Positions 8,862 through 18,576 of a DNA stretch of 28,372 nucleotides are shown one piece after another. Origin of the DNA: a virus. Position 1 is the first letter of the stretch. The number at the start of each line of letters is the position of its first letter. The stretch spans positions 1-28,372 of IMG/VR virus record IMGVR_UViG_3300015360_000155; one strand, written 5' to 3'. Below the pieces are notes generated by a model that saw only the letters and a list, made by a program, of their open reading frames with translations, was not told where the DNA came from and did not search any database. A program made the translations under genes and the position numbers.

Positions 8862-9423
8862 ACCAGCTACGATTGCTTTAGTTGTCGGCGGGGCCGTTTC
8901 GGCCTATGGCGCGTATTCCGGCGGGCAGATGCAAAAACAATTAAGTAACTATAACGCTAGCTTGTCGGATGAGAACGCGAAAATACAAGCACGCGCAGCG
9001 GAAGATGCTACGGCACAAGGGAGTATTAAAGAAGATCAACATCGCGCTAAAATACGCCAATTTTTAGGGAAACAAACGGCAGCCTACGGCGCTAGCGGCG
9101 CCGGCTTTTCTGGTTCAGTATCTGACACTTTAACGGAAACCGCTTTATTTGGAGAGCAAGATGCGCAGACAATTCGAGCAAACGCAGTTCGGGAAGCATA
9201 CGGCTTCCGCGTGGGTGAAGCTAACAGCCTTAACGCGGCGGCTGGTTCTCGCTTTCAAGGCGCAATGGCGGCGGCTAGTGGAAAGAATAAAGCAATTGGC
9301 TCGTTAATCACGTCCGCGGGCGCTGCTTACGGCGCTTACAACAGTTGGTTTAACGCGCCAACTCCTGCCGCGAATTTCAACACGCCATTTATTAACAACT
9401 ATAACAGTTTGAACTACGGATAA
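8854..9423 (+). CDS. Internal virion protein, T7 gp14-like
   Basis: This 189-aa protein begins MCEPATIALVVGGAVSAYGA, a short hydrophobic N-terminus, followed by a long Ala/Gln-rich helix (KQLSNYNASLSDENAKIQAR, AYGASGAGFSGSVSDTL) and a second hydrophobic Gly/Ala stretch near the C-terminus. The pattern matches gp14-type ejection proteins of podophages, including the central G-[AV]-S-G-[AV] motif. Such proteins leave the capsid first and form a pore in the outer membrane. It is the first of three genes arranged like T7 14-15-16. Its stop overlaps the next ATG (TAATG). Confidence 0.82.
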   Translation: MCEPATIALVVGGAVSAYGAYSGGQMQKQLSNYNASLSDENAKIQARAAEDATAQGSIKEDQHRAKIRQFLGKQTAAYGASGAGFSGSVSDTLTETALFGEQDAQTIRANAVREAYGFRVGEANSLNAAAGSRFQGAMAAASGKNKAIGSLITSAGAAYGAYNSWFNAPTPAANFNTPFINNYNSLNYG

Positions 9424-11570
9424 TGCCCAGCATACCGCGTCTTGACGGCCCGACAGTCGGCCTATCGGCTCCCAGTACACCGGCGTATACCGGCGTAAGC
9501 ACAAACGCGGACACGGGGCTAGAAGCCCTTGGCCAAAGTGTAACTGGCTTAGGTAAAGTTCTTGATACGGTAGCGCTTCAGGCGGATGACTTACGCGCGC
9601 AGGAAGCGTTTAACCGATTACAGGAAAAAAAACTTGATTTAACCGTTGGTCAGCAAAACGGTTTTATGCAAATCAAGGGCGGAAATGTTTTAAAAAAAGA
9701 TGAGAACAATAACTCGCTTTCTACTCGGTATATTTCTCAATTCGATGACGCACAAAACGAAATTGGGCAACAACTAGGTAACGAGCGTCAACGGCAAATT
9801 TTTAGTAGGTTATCCGGCGGTGCGCGTTTGCAGTTTCAAAACGGCGTTATGGGGCACGAGCAGCAGCAAGTAGAAGAGCACGCTAAGTCAGTTTATAACG
9901 GTACAGTAGATATGGCCGCCCTGGATGCTAAAGCGAATTGGAATAATAAAAACATCATTAATCAATCGATAGCGTTATCGGAAAAAGCGATACAAGATCA
10001 AGGTAGGATGTTGGGTTGGGACCCACGCGATGTTAACGCGATAAGTCATAAAAAGATTAGTTTATTGCTTAAAGATAGCATTCAACAAGCGCTTGATTCT
10101 AAAAATTACTTAATCGTCCAAGAGCATTTACACACGTATTCGTCCATGATGGACGTGAACGACACGTTAAAACTTCGTTCAACGATGAATGAAGAAGTTG
10201 AATTAGCGACTAGTCACCAATTAGCTGTAAAGACTTTTGATAAAGTAACGGCTGGCGTTACGCCCTCAGCTATGCGGGTGTTAAGTAGTGAATTAATTAG
10301 GGCAGATGGCGGCGTTAACGTGTTGGCGTTAAATAAAAGTGTTAGAAACGTTGAATCTGGCGGTAAAGATTATAACGCCGACGGTAGCGTAGTACGGCCT
10401 ATCGATCCTAAAACAGGTAAGCTTCTTAGCAGCGCAGAAGGGGCTATGCAGGTATTGAAAGGTACCGCGCGTGACCCTGGGTACGGAGTAACGCCCGCAC
10501 GTAATAATAGCGTGGAAGAACGTACCCGCGTGGGCGAAGAATATTCCGCGGCTTTAGTGGTGCACTACCGCGGAGACGTAGTTAAGGCGGTTGCGGCGTA
10601 TGGGTGGGGGCCGGGCCAGGTTGATAAAGCAATTAAAAACCACGGTAACGCGTGGTTTGATAGCGTTCCTGCGGATAAGCAACAATACGTAGCAAAGGTA
10701 TTAGCCCCCTTCCAAGAAAGAATTGCTGCTCCCGCCAGAGTAGCTACGGAGGAAGATCACCTAAACGCGGTGCGGGCGGATCCTATCTATCAAAGGCTTT
10801 CGGTCAAAGGCAAAGAAGCCGTTGAAAGAGTAACAAAAGATCGGGTATCAACACATCAAAGATCGACAAAAGAAACAGGTGAAAATACCTATGCAGAAGC
10901 AATTCGTCGAATTGATTCAGGCGTTTTATTTGATGATTTGCCTGCATCGTTTAAAGGTCAAATACCTGCCGAAAAATTTGGCGCATTGCGAGAGTATGAA
11001 CGCAACGTACGCGGCAACGGTAAGGTCGAAACGAATTGGGAGTTTTATACCAAGTACGATACGAACCCTGGCGCGTTAAAGGATGTAAATTTACTGGCGC
11101 ATAAGCACGAACTAGATACCCCTGAATATAAGCACTTGTTAAAATTGCAAAAAGAGATTAAATCAGGTAATGACACGCACTTAACCGCGGTGTATACCCA
11201 AACTCAAGTGCTTGATAACTTATTCGATCAGGTAGGGATCACAACGGCTGATAGAAATACTAAAAACGGGGCAAGGAAAGTAGGTCAACTTAGGTCGCAA
11301 TTACAACAAAACGTTAATTTGCTAGAAGCTACTAAGAAAAATAAGTTAACCCCGAAAGAATTTGCAGAGGAAGCCGCTAAGTTGTTTACTTCGAAAAAAG
11401 TAGGTAACTTTTGGACCAGTGAAAAGTCGTGGGTTGAACTCGATCCGGCTAACGATAAAATACCAGAGGACGCCCGGGTGGCGCTTGTAAAATCTTACCG
11501 AAACAACGGTATAGCTCAGCCGACCGAAGAACAACTCATGGCGGCGTACATAGAGTCTACGGGGCGTTAA
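9423..11570 (+). CDS. Ejected internal virion protein with lytic transglycosylase domain
   Basis: This 715-aa protein is at the gp15 position. Residues ~305-435 form an SLT-type lysozyme-like domain: VRNVESGG with putative catalytic Glu311, EGAMQVL (339-345) and AYGWGPGQVDKAI (392-404) are its three standard motifs. It would cut peptidoglycan locally during DNA entry. The flanks are helical and charged, without membrane segments, like other ejection proteins. In T7 the transglycosylase is part of gp16; here it sits in the smaller preceding protein. It begins and ends in TAATG overlaps with its neighbours, pointing to coupled synthesis of the injection set. Confidence 0.85.
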   Translation: MPSIPRLDGPTVGLSAPSTPAYTGVSTNADTGLEALGQSVTGLGKVLDTVALQADDLRAQEAFNRLQEKKLDLTVGQQNGFMQIKGGNVLKKDENNNSLSTRYISQFDDAQNEIGQQLGNERQRQIFSRLSGGARLQFQNGVMGHEQQQVEEHAKSVYNGTVDMAALDAKANWNNKNIINQSIALSEKAIQDQGRMLGWDPRDVNAISHKKISLLLKDSIQQALDSKNYLIVQEHLHTYSSMMDVNDTLKLRSTMNEEVELATSHQLAVKTFDKVTAGVTPSAMRVLSSELIRADGGVNVLALNKSVRNVESGGKDYNADGSVVRPIDPKTGKLLSSAEGAMQVLKGTARDPGYGVTPARNNSVEERTRVGEEYSAALVVHYRGDVVKAVAAYGWGPGQVDKAIKNHGNAWFDSVPADKQQYVAKVLAPFQERIAAPARVATEEDHLNAVRADPIYQRLSVKGKEAVERVTKDRVSTHQRSTKETGENTYAEAIRRIDSGVLFDDLPASFKGQIPAEKFGALREYERNVRGNGKVETNWEFYTKYDTNPGALKDVNLLAHKHELDTPEYKHLLKLQKEIKSGNDTHLTAVYTQTQVLDNLFDQVGITTADRNTKNGARKVGQLRSQLQQNVNLLEATKKNKLTPKEFAEEAAKLFTSKKVGNFWTSEKSWVELDPANDKIPEDARVALVKSYRNNGIAQPTEEQLMAAYIESTGR

Positions 11571-14500
11571 TGGCGGAGTTTACTCTACCCAACTTAGCCG
11601 AGGCTGACCCGGCGCTAAAGCGCGTACCGGACGATGCTTCCGGCACTGATCAGATAGTAGCTCGCATAGTAGCGCGGGAGCGGGAGCGTAAGGCTTCCGC
11701 CGATGTTTCCGGCACTGATCAGATAGTAGCTCGCATAGTAGCGCGGGAGCGGGAGCGTAAGGCTTCCGCCGTAATGGCGGCGGTTAATACTGTAGCGGAG
11801 CGTAATCCCGAGGAGGAAGTGCTACTTCAGCGTCATGCAAAGGTCTTAGGTGTACCGGTAGATACGTTACGCGTCCAACCTAAAGAGTTTCAACGCCAAC
11901 AAGCGGTCGTTAAGGCTAACCCGCAAGCCTTAGCTATCGACGCCCCAAGAACCGCTGAATTCTTGTCTGACCCAAACAACGCGGCGGTCATGTACGACGA
12001 CACGAAGCCTTTGTCGTTTATCGAACGTCTAGTTGGACCAAGTAAAGAACGTATTAACGCGGCTGACCAGCGAGCGTTAGCCCAACAACGCGGCGAGATA
12101 CCCTTGACTGATTCGGTATCTCCATCGGTCGGGACTAGGCCGGACGCTGCGAGCGTTAGTACCGGACTAATTAAATCTTTAATCCGTGGCAGTGAACAAA
12201 CAAAAGCCGGTATGCGTATGCAATTCGCGGACGCGTTAAACGCGGCCGGGGTTAGTTACGGTCATGATGAAGTAATTGCGCAAGAGCGACGGAGGTTTAA
12301 GCATTCCCAAAATTTAGAAGCGATTGATACTCCGGCGTTTGAATCAGATACCGTGGCGTCGGTGTACGGTGGCACATTGAGTACGCTTAAAATACTACCG
12401 GCGATTGCCGCTTCTCTCCTAACGCGCAGTACTGCTCCGGTTTTAACTTCTGCTTTTGTAGATACGGAAACACAAGCTTACGCAAAATACCGTACTCGCG
12501 GTGCCACCCCTGGGCAAGCGTTGCTGGGCGGAGTAGGTGAAGGTGCGGTTGAAGTACTAACTGAAAAAATGCCAATGAGTTTTCTTGTAAACAAACTTGG
12601 GAAAACTGGGTTCAAGGAATTTGTAAGTGGAATCCTTTTGCGTGAAGGACTTACCGAGCAGGTAGCAACGGTTTTACAAGATGCGTTAGACACGGCAATT
12701 GCGAACCCTGATAAAACCTGGGGGCAATACCGCCAAGAACGTCCGGCGGCCGCGTGGCAAACGTTTATCGCTACAATTACCCAAATCGCGCTATTGGGCG
12801 GTGCCCACGGGGTTGTGCGCTTTTTAAATAAAAACCAGCAAAAAGATAATCAAAAAGCTGCGGTGTTATCAACGCAAGAAACGTTGGCGGCCATTAGTGA
12901 AGCGGCTAAGGCGTCAACGTTGCAAACTCGGATGCCGGAGAAATTTGAAGAGTTTGTTGCGAAAGCAAAAGACGGTGGCCCGTTCGATACGGTCTACATC
13001 TCCGCTGAACAATTCCAAAAGTATTATCAATCTCAAGACATTGACCCACAAGCCGTTGCTAATGAGGTAGGCGCTACTAACTACGAAGAGGCGTTAGCCA
13101 TCGGCAGCGACGTAGCTATCCCGTTAGAAAAATACGCTTCTCAAATTGCAGCGACTAAAGACCACGAAGGCCTAGCCCCTGATATTCGTTTTCATCAAGG
13201 CGATTTAACGTTGCGTGAGTTGCAAGAAGCCCCGCAAGCAGTGTCCGCCGACGTAACCCAAGGAGCGGTGTCCGCACCAGACGTTAAGCAGGCTAAAGCG
13301 TTTGCTATCCAAGAAGTTCTTCAAGAACAGTTAAGTAAGGCAGGCTTTGAACCGTCTACGGCGAATACGTATGCCACGATTTATTCCAAGACTATATCAA
13401 CCCTGGCTGAACGTGCGGGTATTGAGCCTGATGTTTTGCATAGTCGCTATGGTTTAACGGTTACGCGCGATGCGTTAAAAGAAAACCCTGACGCTACTAC
13501 TTTTAAACAAGATAGTACTAAACGTGGTTATATCCAATTCGGTAAGGATCGTAAGTTTAATATTGGGCTACTCGATGACGCGAACCTTTCAACCTTTGTA
13601 CATGAATTAAGTCATTTTCATTTAGAGATACTGAACGATATCGCTACGATGCCTGAAGCGAACGAGCAGTTAAAAGGGGATCACCAGCTACTACGCGATT
13701 GGTTAGGGGCCGAAGCTGGCGCTCCGTTTACAGAAGATCAACATGAGACGTTTGCGCGGGCGGGGGAAGCGTATCTACGCGAGGGTAAGGCCCCTAGTAA
13801 AGAACTTCAAGGGGTGTTTCAGCGGTTACGCGCATGGCTTGAGCTAGTATATAAAAGTGCTGCACAATTAAAAGTAAAACTTAATGACGATGTGCGCGGG
13901 GTGTTTGACCGTATTTACGCGTCGGACACTGAAATCGAAATAGCGCAAAAGGAAATGGATTTAAAGCCTCTTTTCCTGGATGCCAAAGAAGCGGGTATGA
14001 CCGACGTGGAGTTCGCAGCTTATACTAAAACAGTAGCACAAGCTGGCGCTAAGGCTAAAGCTGCGTTAGAAAAGCGCTTGGTTCAAGAGTACGAACGTGA
14101 GAAAACTAAAGCATGGAAAGAGAACCGCGAAATAATTAAACGTGAGGTTGAAAAAGAAGTTAATGAACTGCCGATTTATAAAGCGTTTGAAGAGTTAATT
14201 AGTACGGAGGAGTTTGCTTTAAAACTTAGTAAAAAAGAGTTGCAACAACGTTTTACTTCAGAGGAGGTAGCTAAGTTACCCCGGGGATTTAGTAAGGCGT
14301 TTACTACCGATGAAAACTTTCCAATCGATACCGTTGCTGAGCTATTAGAGTTTCAATCGGCTGACGAGTTGTTTACGCAGCTACGCGACATGGTACCTAA
14401 GAAGCAGTTAATTGAGGATCAAACTACTGCGCGTATGCACGAGAAATACGGGTCCTTAGCATCCGATGGTCGGCTCCCTGAAGCGGCGGTAACCGCGCTA

Positions 14501-17320
14501 CACAACGCGGAACGTACTAACATTCTTATGGCAGAACTGAAAGCCCTTCGGCGTAAGCGCTCAGAAGTGCGACCTTTTGTCATGGCTGAGCGTAAAGCCG
14601 GTAAAGAGGTGTTGCGCGAAGAGAAAACTAAAAACGCCGATACGTTGCAAGACCTTAAGGATAAGCGTAATCAAGATCGCATCGCCGCTCGTCTATCGCT
14701 GGAAATTCCTACCTTAGATAAATTCCGTGGGGCAGCGGTCCTTATGGTTAGCCAAACCAAGTACAAAGAGTTAAACCCATACGCGCACTTACTTGCAGAA
14801 CGCAAAGCAAATCGATTAGCGTTTAAAGCCATGGCGGTTAAGGACTACGACGCCGCTAATTTGCAAAAACAGCGTGAAGTACTTAACCACTACTTGTATT
14901 TGGAAAGTACTAAAGCCCGCGATGCCGGTGAAGCAACCTATAAGTATATGACCAAGTTCGATACGACGAGCGTACGCCAACGTATCGGTAAAACCGGCGG
15001 TAATTACTTAGAGCAGATCGACGCGCTACGCGAACAGTACGAATTCGTAAAAACATCAAACGTTCAATTAAGCAGGCGCGAAGGTTTAGCCACGTGGGTA
15101 GCCGCGCAAGAAGAACTCGGTAATCGAATCGACATTGACCCATTAATAGTAGCTAGTAGCCAACAAATTAATTACCGGCAATTAACCGTTGCGCAATTAA
15201 GAGCGTTGGAAGACGCGGTCCGTAATATCGCGCATTTAAGTTCTTTGAAGAATAAATTACTTACTCAAAAAGCTGGTAAGGAGTTTACGGAAGCGTTAAA
15301 CGATGCCGTGCAATCGATAATGGCGAATGCCCGTAATACCCGCGTCGATAAGATCGTAGAGATTGGTAAGTTAGACGCAGCTATTAGTGGTTTAGAAGGC
15401 TTTGCGGCTATCCATCGTAAGCTTGCAAGTCTGATTTACGAAATGGACGGCTATAAAGAAGACGGCGTACTTTGGAACTTAATCGTACGTCCGATGAATG
15501 AACGTACGGACTTTGAAAACGTGCGCCGCGGGGAAGCTAATCGCGCTATGAATGAAATATTTGATCCGCTGTTTAACGACGGTGGGATTACTACGATGGT
15601 GTATATACCGGAAATTAAAGCTAGCTTGCCACGTCAGGCGCGTTTAACGGTTGCGTTGAATCAGGGTAACGACACCAATAAAGCCCGTTTAATGGCCGGT
15701 GAGGAATGGGACCAATCTCAAATAAACGCAGTACTTGCTACTTTAAAGCAAAAAGATTGGATATTCGTACAGAAAATTCTTGATAACATTGAAACTTATT
15801 GGCCTGAAATTGCTGCTAAAGAAAAGCGCTTAACGGGCTTAGAACCGGAGCACGTTGAAGCGACCCCTATTGTTACCCCTTACGGTACGCTTCGCGGCGG
15901 CTACTTCCCTATCGTATTTGACCCACGGCGGTCTACGCCTGCCCAAAACGACGCCGACGCGGAGGCCGTTAAGATGCAGATGCAAGGAGCGTACAGCGCA
16001 GCTACTACGAAGCGCGGGCACACTAAGGCCCGCACTACGCAGGACGTTAAACGCCCGCTAAAGTTAGATTTCAATACGATTTTTCAACACCTTAATAGTG
16101 TAGTACACGATCTTGCCTGGCACGAATGGTTGATCGATACTAACCGCCTATTACGTTCTAATAAGATGGACAAGGCTATCCGTACTACGCAAGGCCCGGC
16201 GGTTATACGTACTATGAAAGCGGCGGTCGAGAACATTGCCGTGGGGGAAGTTGGCGCGCAGAACCACGTAGAACAAGCGTTAAGCCACCTACGTAACGGT
16301 ACTACCGTTGCAGCACTATCCTACAACCTCATAACCGCTGCGGTACAACCAGTGGGGTTAGCACAAACCGCGCACCGTATCGGCCTTCGCGCGGTATTAG
16401 ACGGTATACAAACCTGGGCGGGCGGGGCTGTCCACAAAGAAGGTTTAGTAAAAAGCATGTACGAACGTTCGCCGTTCATGCGGTTACGCGGCGAGAACTT
16501 GAATCGTTCATTAACTGAAATTAGAAACAAGATCGCAGTTGACGGTAAGAGCAATGTACTTAAAGACAACTATTTTATCTTTATTGAAAAAGCGCAGTTA
16601 CTGGTTGACGTTCCGTCGTGGTTCGGTGCTTACAACAAATACCGCGCAGAAGGTAAGGATGAAGCTACCGCGGTAGCACTGGCCGATCAAATAGTACGCG
16701 ATACTCAAGGCACTGGTAATATCGCGGATTTGGCTCAAATACAACACGGAAGCGCATATTTAAAGGTTTTCACGAACTTCTATAATTTCGCTAATGTTCA
16801 GTTAAATTTAACAACAGAAGCGATAGGTAAAACTAACATTTTCCAAAAGGAAGATGGGCGTACCTGGGGGGAGTACACCAAGGACACCGGGCGATTAGCT
16901 ATTGATTTACTGCTACTCTATAGCGTACCGATTCTTTGGATAACAGCGTTAAAAGGCGCTTTCGCCGGGGACGACTGGGAAGAGTATTTAAAGCGCGTTG
17001 CTAAGGAACACGCAAATAGCTTACTTGGATTATGGGTAGGCGTGCGCGAACTAGCGGCGGTTACTCAAGGCGCGATAGGGTACGAAGGCCCCGCCGGAAC
17101 ACGCGCATTTTCTAGTATTGTGCGCTTCAGTAAACAAATAGCGCAAAATGAAGCTGACTACCCTTTAGTTCGATCAGCAATCGCGGTAGCAGGGCCACTC
17201 TTTCACCTACCGTCAGTGGCAATACAACGCGTTGGGGACACCATCGTAGCGTATAACGAAGGTAGAATAAACGGGCTTCAAATACCTGGTTCAGTAATCG
17301 CAGGGCCGCCTAAACCTTAA
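11570..17320 (+). CDS. Giant internal virion / large polyvalent protein with metallopeptidase motif
   Basis: This 1916-aa protein is the last of the ejection set. The N-terminus carries a 23-residue tandem repeat (about 22-67). Near residues 678-682 is HELSH, the zinc-metallopeptidase signature H-E-x-x-H. It is followed ~50 residues on by HETFARAGEAYLREGKAPS, where a Glu could be the third zinc ligand, as in metallopeptidase domains of phage polyvalent proteins. Residues ~790-1100 are highly charged helix and coiled coil. The C-terminal third includes YFIFIEKAQLLVDVPSWFGA and RDTQGTGNIADLAQI, recalling the last conserved domain of large polyvalent phage proteins, then a hydrophobic segment near 1783 (LLLLYSVPILWITALKGAF). 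It probably extends the DNA-ejection channel, as T7 gp16 does. Protease activity is inference. Confidence 0.83.
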   Translation: MAEFTLPNLAEADPALKRVPDDASGTDQIVARIVARERERKASADVSGTDQIVARIVARERERKASAVMAAVNTVAERNPEEEVLLQRHAKVLGVPVDTLRVQPKEFQRQQAVVKANPQALAIDAPRTAEFLSDPNNAAVMYDDTKPLSFIERLVGPSKERINAADQRALAQQRGEIPLTDSVSPSVGTRPDAASVSTGLIKSLIRGSEQTKAGMRMQFADALNAAGVSYGHDEVIAQERRRFKHSQNLEAIDTPAFESDTVASVYGGTLSTLKILPAIAASLLTRSTAPVLTSAFVDTETQAYAKYRTRGATPGQALLGGVGEGAVEVLTEKMPMSFLVNKLGKTGFKEFVSGILLREGLTEQVATVLQDALDTAIANPDKTWGQYRQERPAAAWQTFIATITQIALLGGAHGVVRFLNKNQQKDNQKAAVLSTQETLAAISEAAKASTLQTRMPEKFEEFVAKAKDGGPFDTVYISAEQFQKYYQSQDIDPQAVANEVGATNYEEALAIGSDVAIPLEKYASQIAATKDHEGLAPDIRFHQGDLTLRELQEAPQAVSADVTQGAVSAPDVKQAKAFAIQEVLQEQLSKAGFEPSTANTYATIYSKTISTLAERAGIEPDVLHSRYGLTVTRDALKENPDATTFKQDSTKRGYIQFGKDRKFNIGLLDDANLSTFVHELSHFHLEILNDIATMPEANEQLKGDHQLLRDWLGAEAGAPFTEDQHETFARAGEAYLREGKAPSKELQGVFQRLRAWLELVYKSAAQLKVKLNDDVRGVFDRIYASDTEIEIAQKEMDLKPLFLDAKEAGMTDVEFAAYTKTVAQAGAKAKAALEKRLVQEYEREKTKAWKENREIIKREVEKEVNELPIYKAFEELISTEEFALKLSKKELQQRFTSEEVAKLPRGFSKAFTTDENFPIDTVAELLEFQSADELFTQLRDMVPKKQLIEDQTTARMHEKYGSLASDGRLPEAAVTALHNAERTNILMAELKALRRKRSEVRPFVMAERKAGKEVLREEKTKNADTLQDLKDKRNQDRIAARLSLEIPTLDKFRGAAVLMVSQTKYKELNPYAHLLAERKANRLAFKAMAVKDYDAANLQKQREVLNHYLYLESTKARDAGEATYKYMTKFDTTSVRQRIGKTGGNYLEQIDALREQYEFVKTSNVQLSRREGLATWVAAQEELGNRIDIDPLIVASSQQINYRQLTVAQLRALEDAVRNIAHLSSLKNKLLTQKAGKEFTEALNDAVQSIMANARNTRVDKIVEIGKLDAAISGLEGFAAIHRKLASLIYEMDGYKEDGVLWNLIVRPMNERTDFENVRRGEANRAMNEIFDPLFNDGGITTMVYIPEIKASLPRQARLTVALNQGNDTNKARLMAGEEWDQSQINAVLATLKQKDWIFVQKILDNIETYWPEIAAKEKRLTGLEPEHVEATPIVTPYGTLRGGYFPIVFDPRRSTPAQNDADAEAVKMQMQGAYSAATTKRGHTKARTTQDVKRPLKLDFNTIFQHLNSVVHDLAWHEWLIDTNRLLRSNKMDKAIRTTQGPAVIRTMKAAVENIAVGEVGAQNHVEQALSHLRNGTTVAALSYNLITAAVQPVGLAQTAHRIGLRAVLDGIQTWAGGAVHKEGLVKSMYERSPFMRLRGENLNRSLTEIRNKIAVDGKSNVLKDNYFIFIEKAQLLVDVPSWFGAYNKYRAEGKDEATAVALADQIVRDTQGTGNIADLAQIQHGSAYLKVFTNFYNFANVQLNLTTEAIGKTNIFQKEDGRTWGEYTKDTGRLAIDLLLLYSVPILWITALKGAFAGDDWEEYLKRVAKEHANSLLGLWVGVRELAAVTQGAIGYEGPAGTRAFSSIVRFSKQIAQNEADYPLVRSAIAVAGPLFHLPSVAIQRVGDTIVAYNEGRINGLQIPGSVIAGPPKP
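11633..11770 (+). repeat. Perfectly in-frame 69-bp tandem duplication (two copies)
   Basis: Bases 11633-11701 and 11702-11770 are identical except at the fifth position (C versus T). Each encodes 23 residues, SGTDQIVARIVARERERKAS framed by D-A/V and A. The duplication lies in the N-terminus of the giant ejection protein and keeps the frame. The third-base conservation indicates a recent event rather than selection on the protein alone. Confidence 0.97.
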
Positions 17321-17331
17321 TGGATTAAATC

Positions 17332-18576
17332 ATGACTATTGAAAGTGAAGTTTCTTCCGCGTTTTTTCTAGGTCCTAATACTTTAGGCCCGTATCAATGT
17401 AACTTTCACATTGAAAACGATACGGAAATCCAAGTGGTTGTTACCACGGCGGCTAACGTACAAACTACCCTAGTCTTAACGACGAACTATTACGTAGTCA
17501 GGGATATCGGCCCCGACGGCTTTAACCTGTATTTAAATATAACCTACGCTAACGACAGTACGTTGTACGTAGGTTTGAACTTGCCGTACACGCAAAGAAC
17601 CGACTTCCGCAATGAAGGGGAGTTTTCCCCCGAAACGCATGAAGTAGCTTTAGATAAAATGACGCGATTAGCCCAACAGCTAAAAGCGTTGTTTACTCGC
17701 GCGTTAAAACTGCCAGTGGGTTTTCCTTTCGTATCCGCTACCCTTCCGGCACCTTCTGCCGGTAAGTTACTCGGTTGGAGCCAAGACGGGGCTTCTATAG
17801 TCAATACCTCCGCGGTAGCCGTCGGAGCAGGCGCTATAGGTACTACTGAAATTGTTTCGGGCGCGGTTACGGCGAGTCGTTTAGCGGATGGCGCAGTAAC
17901 GTCGATCAAGCTTAACGACGCCGTGTTTTCTGGGCTAGTGGATGCCGGAACTATTCAGACGACGGATTACGTAGTCATCGCAGACGCTAGTAACTCATTC
18001 AATAAGCGAAAAGCTTTGGTGTCTGGGCTACCTATCGGTATTACCACTATCGGTCGTCATACTATATTTGAACCGGCGATGTCTATGCGTTCCCGTACGG
18101 CGAGTAGCGGACTAATTGTGGGTAACACCCCCGGTGGCGTAGGGCAACCTGACCGTACGGGGTTAGACTTTGATCAAACGACGCAGGAATTCGCCGAATT
18201 CATTATCGCTATGCCGAAGTCGTGGAATAAAGGAACACTGATCGCTAAGTTTCATTGGCAACCGATGGGCGGCGCTACTAGTCAGGGGGTGGTATGGCAG
18301 CTTTCGGCGTTAGCCGTAGGGGATACCGAAAGTACCGCGCAAGCGTTTGGAACGCCTCAACAAATAGCAGATACCTACGCAAGCGGCACGGCGGCTACGC
18401 TGTTCATAACCGCTGAAACTCCTGCGATCACGGTGGCAAACACTCCGGCTAATGGCGATTTAGTATTCTTCCAAGTGGCACGGTCCCCCGCGGATGCTGC
18501 GGACACCTTGGCCGCGGATGCTCGGTTGTTAGGGGTATCTCTCTACTACACAACTGACGCCGAGACGGACGCGTAA
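17332..18576 (+). CDS. Tail fibre protein with phage-binding N-terminal domain
   Basis: In this 414-aa protein, residues 1-130 follow the N-terminal anchor pattern of podophage fibres and spikes. They show VVTTAANVQTTLVLTTNYYV, a beta domain, then TQRTDFRNEGEFSPETHEVA and LDKMTRLAQQLKALFTRALK, which link the fibre to the tail. A short repeat region (GTTEIVSGAVTASRLADGAV) recalls the A-[IL]-x-D-G-A-V-T repeats of fibre shafts. The C-terminal 170 residues are beta-rich and end SLYYTTDAETDA; I could not assign them to an enzyme. It lacks the length of a full shaft, so the glycine-rich protein coded next may form its tip. It overlaps that gene as TAATG. Confidence 0.82.
   Translation: MTIESEVSSAFFLGPNTLGPYQCNFHIENDTEIQVVVTTAANVQTTLVLTTNYYVVRDIGPDGFNLYLNITYANDSTLYVGLNLPYTQRTDFRNEGEFSPETHEVALDKMTRLAQQLKALFTRALKLPVGFPFVSATLPAPSAGKLLGWSQDGASIVNTSAVAVGAGAIGTTEIVSGAVTASRLADGAVTSIKLNDAVFSGLVDAGTIQTTDYVVIADASNSFNKRKALVSGLPIGITTIGRHTIFEPAMSMRSRTASSGLIVGNTPGGVGQPDRTGLDFDQTTQEFAEFIIAMPKSWNKGTLIAKFHWQPMGGATSQGVVWQLSALAVGDTESTAQAFGTPQQIADTYASGTAATLFITAETPAITVANTPANGDLVFFQVARSPADAADTLAADARLLGVSLYYTTDAETDA

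Noticed and set aside
17544-17909. A 121-aa minus-strand frame inside the fibre gene
   Set aside because: It lies wholly opposite the fibre N-terminal domain, which has recognisable anchor motifs; no separate evidence supports it.
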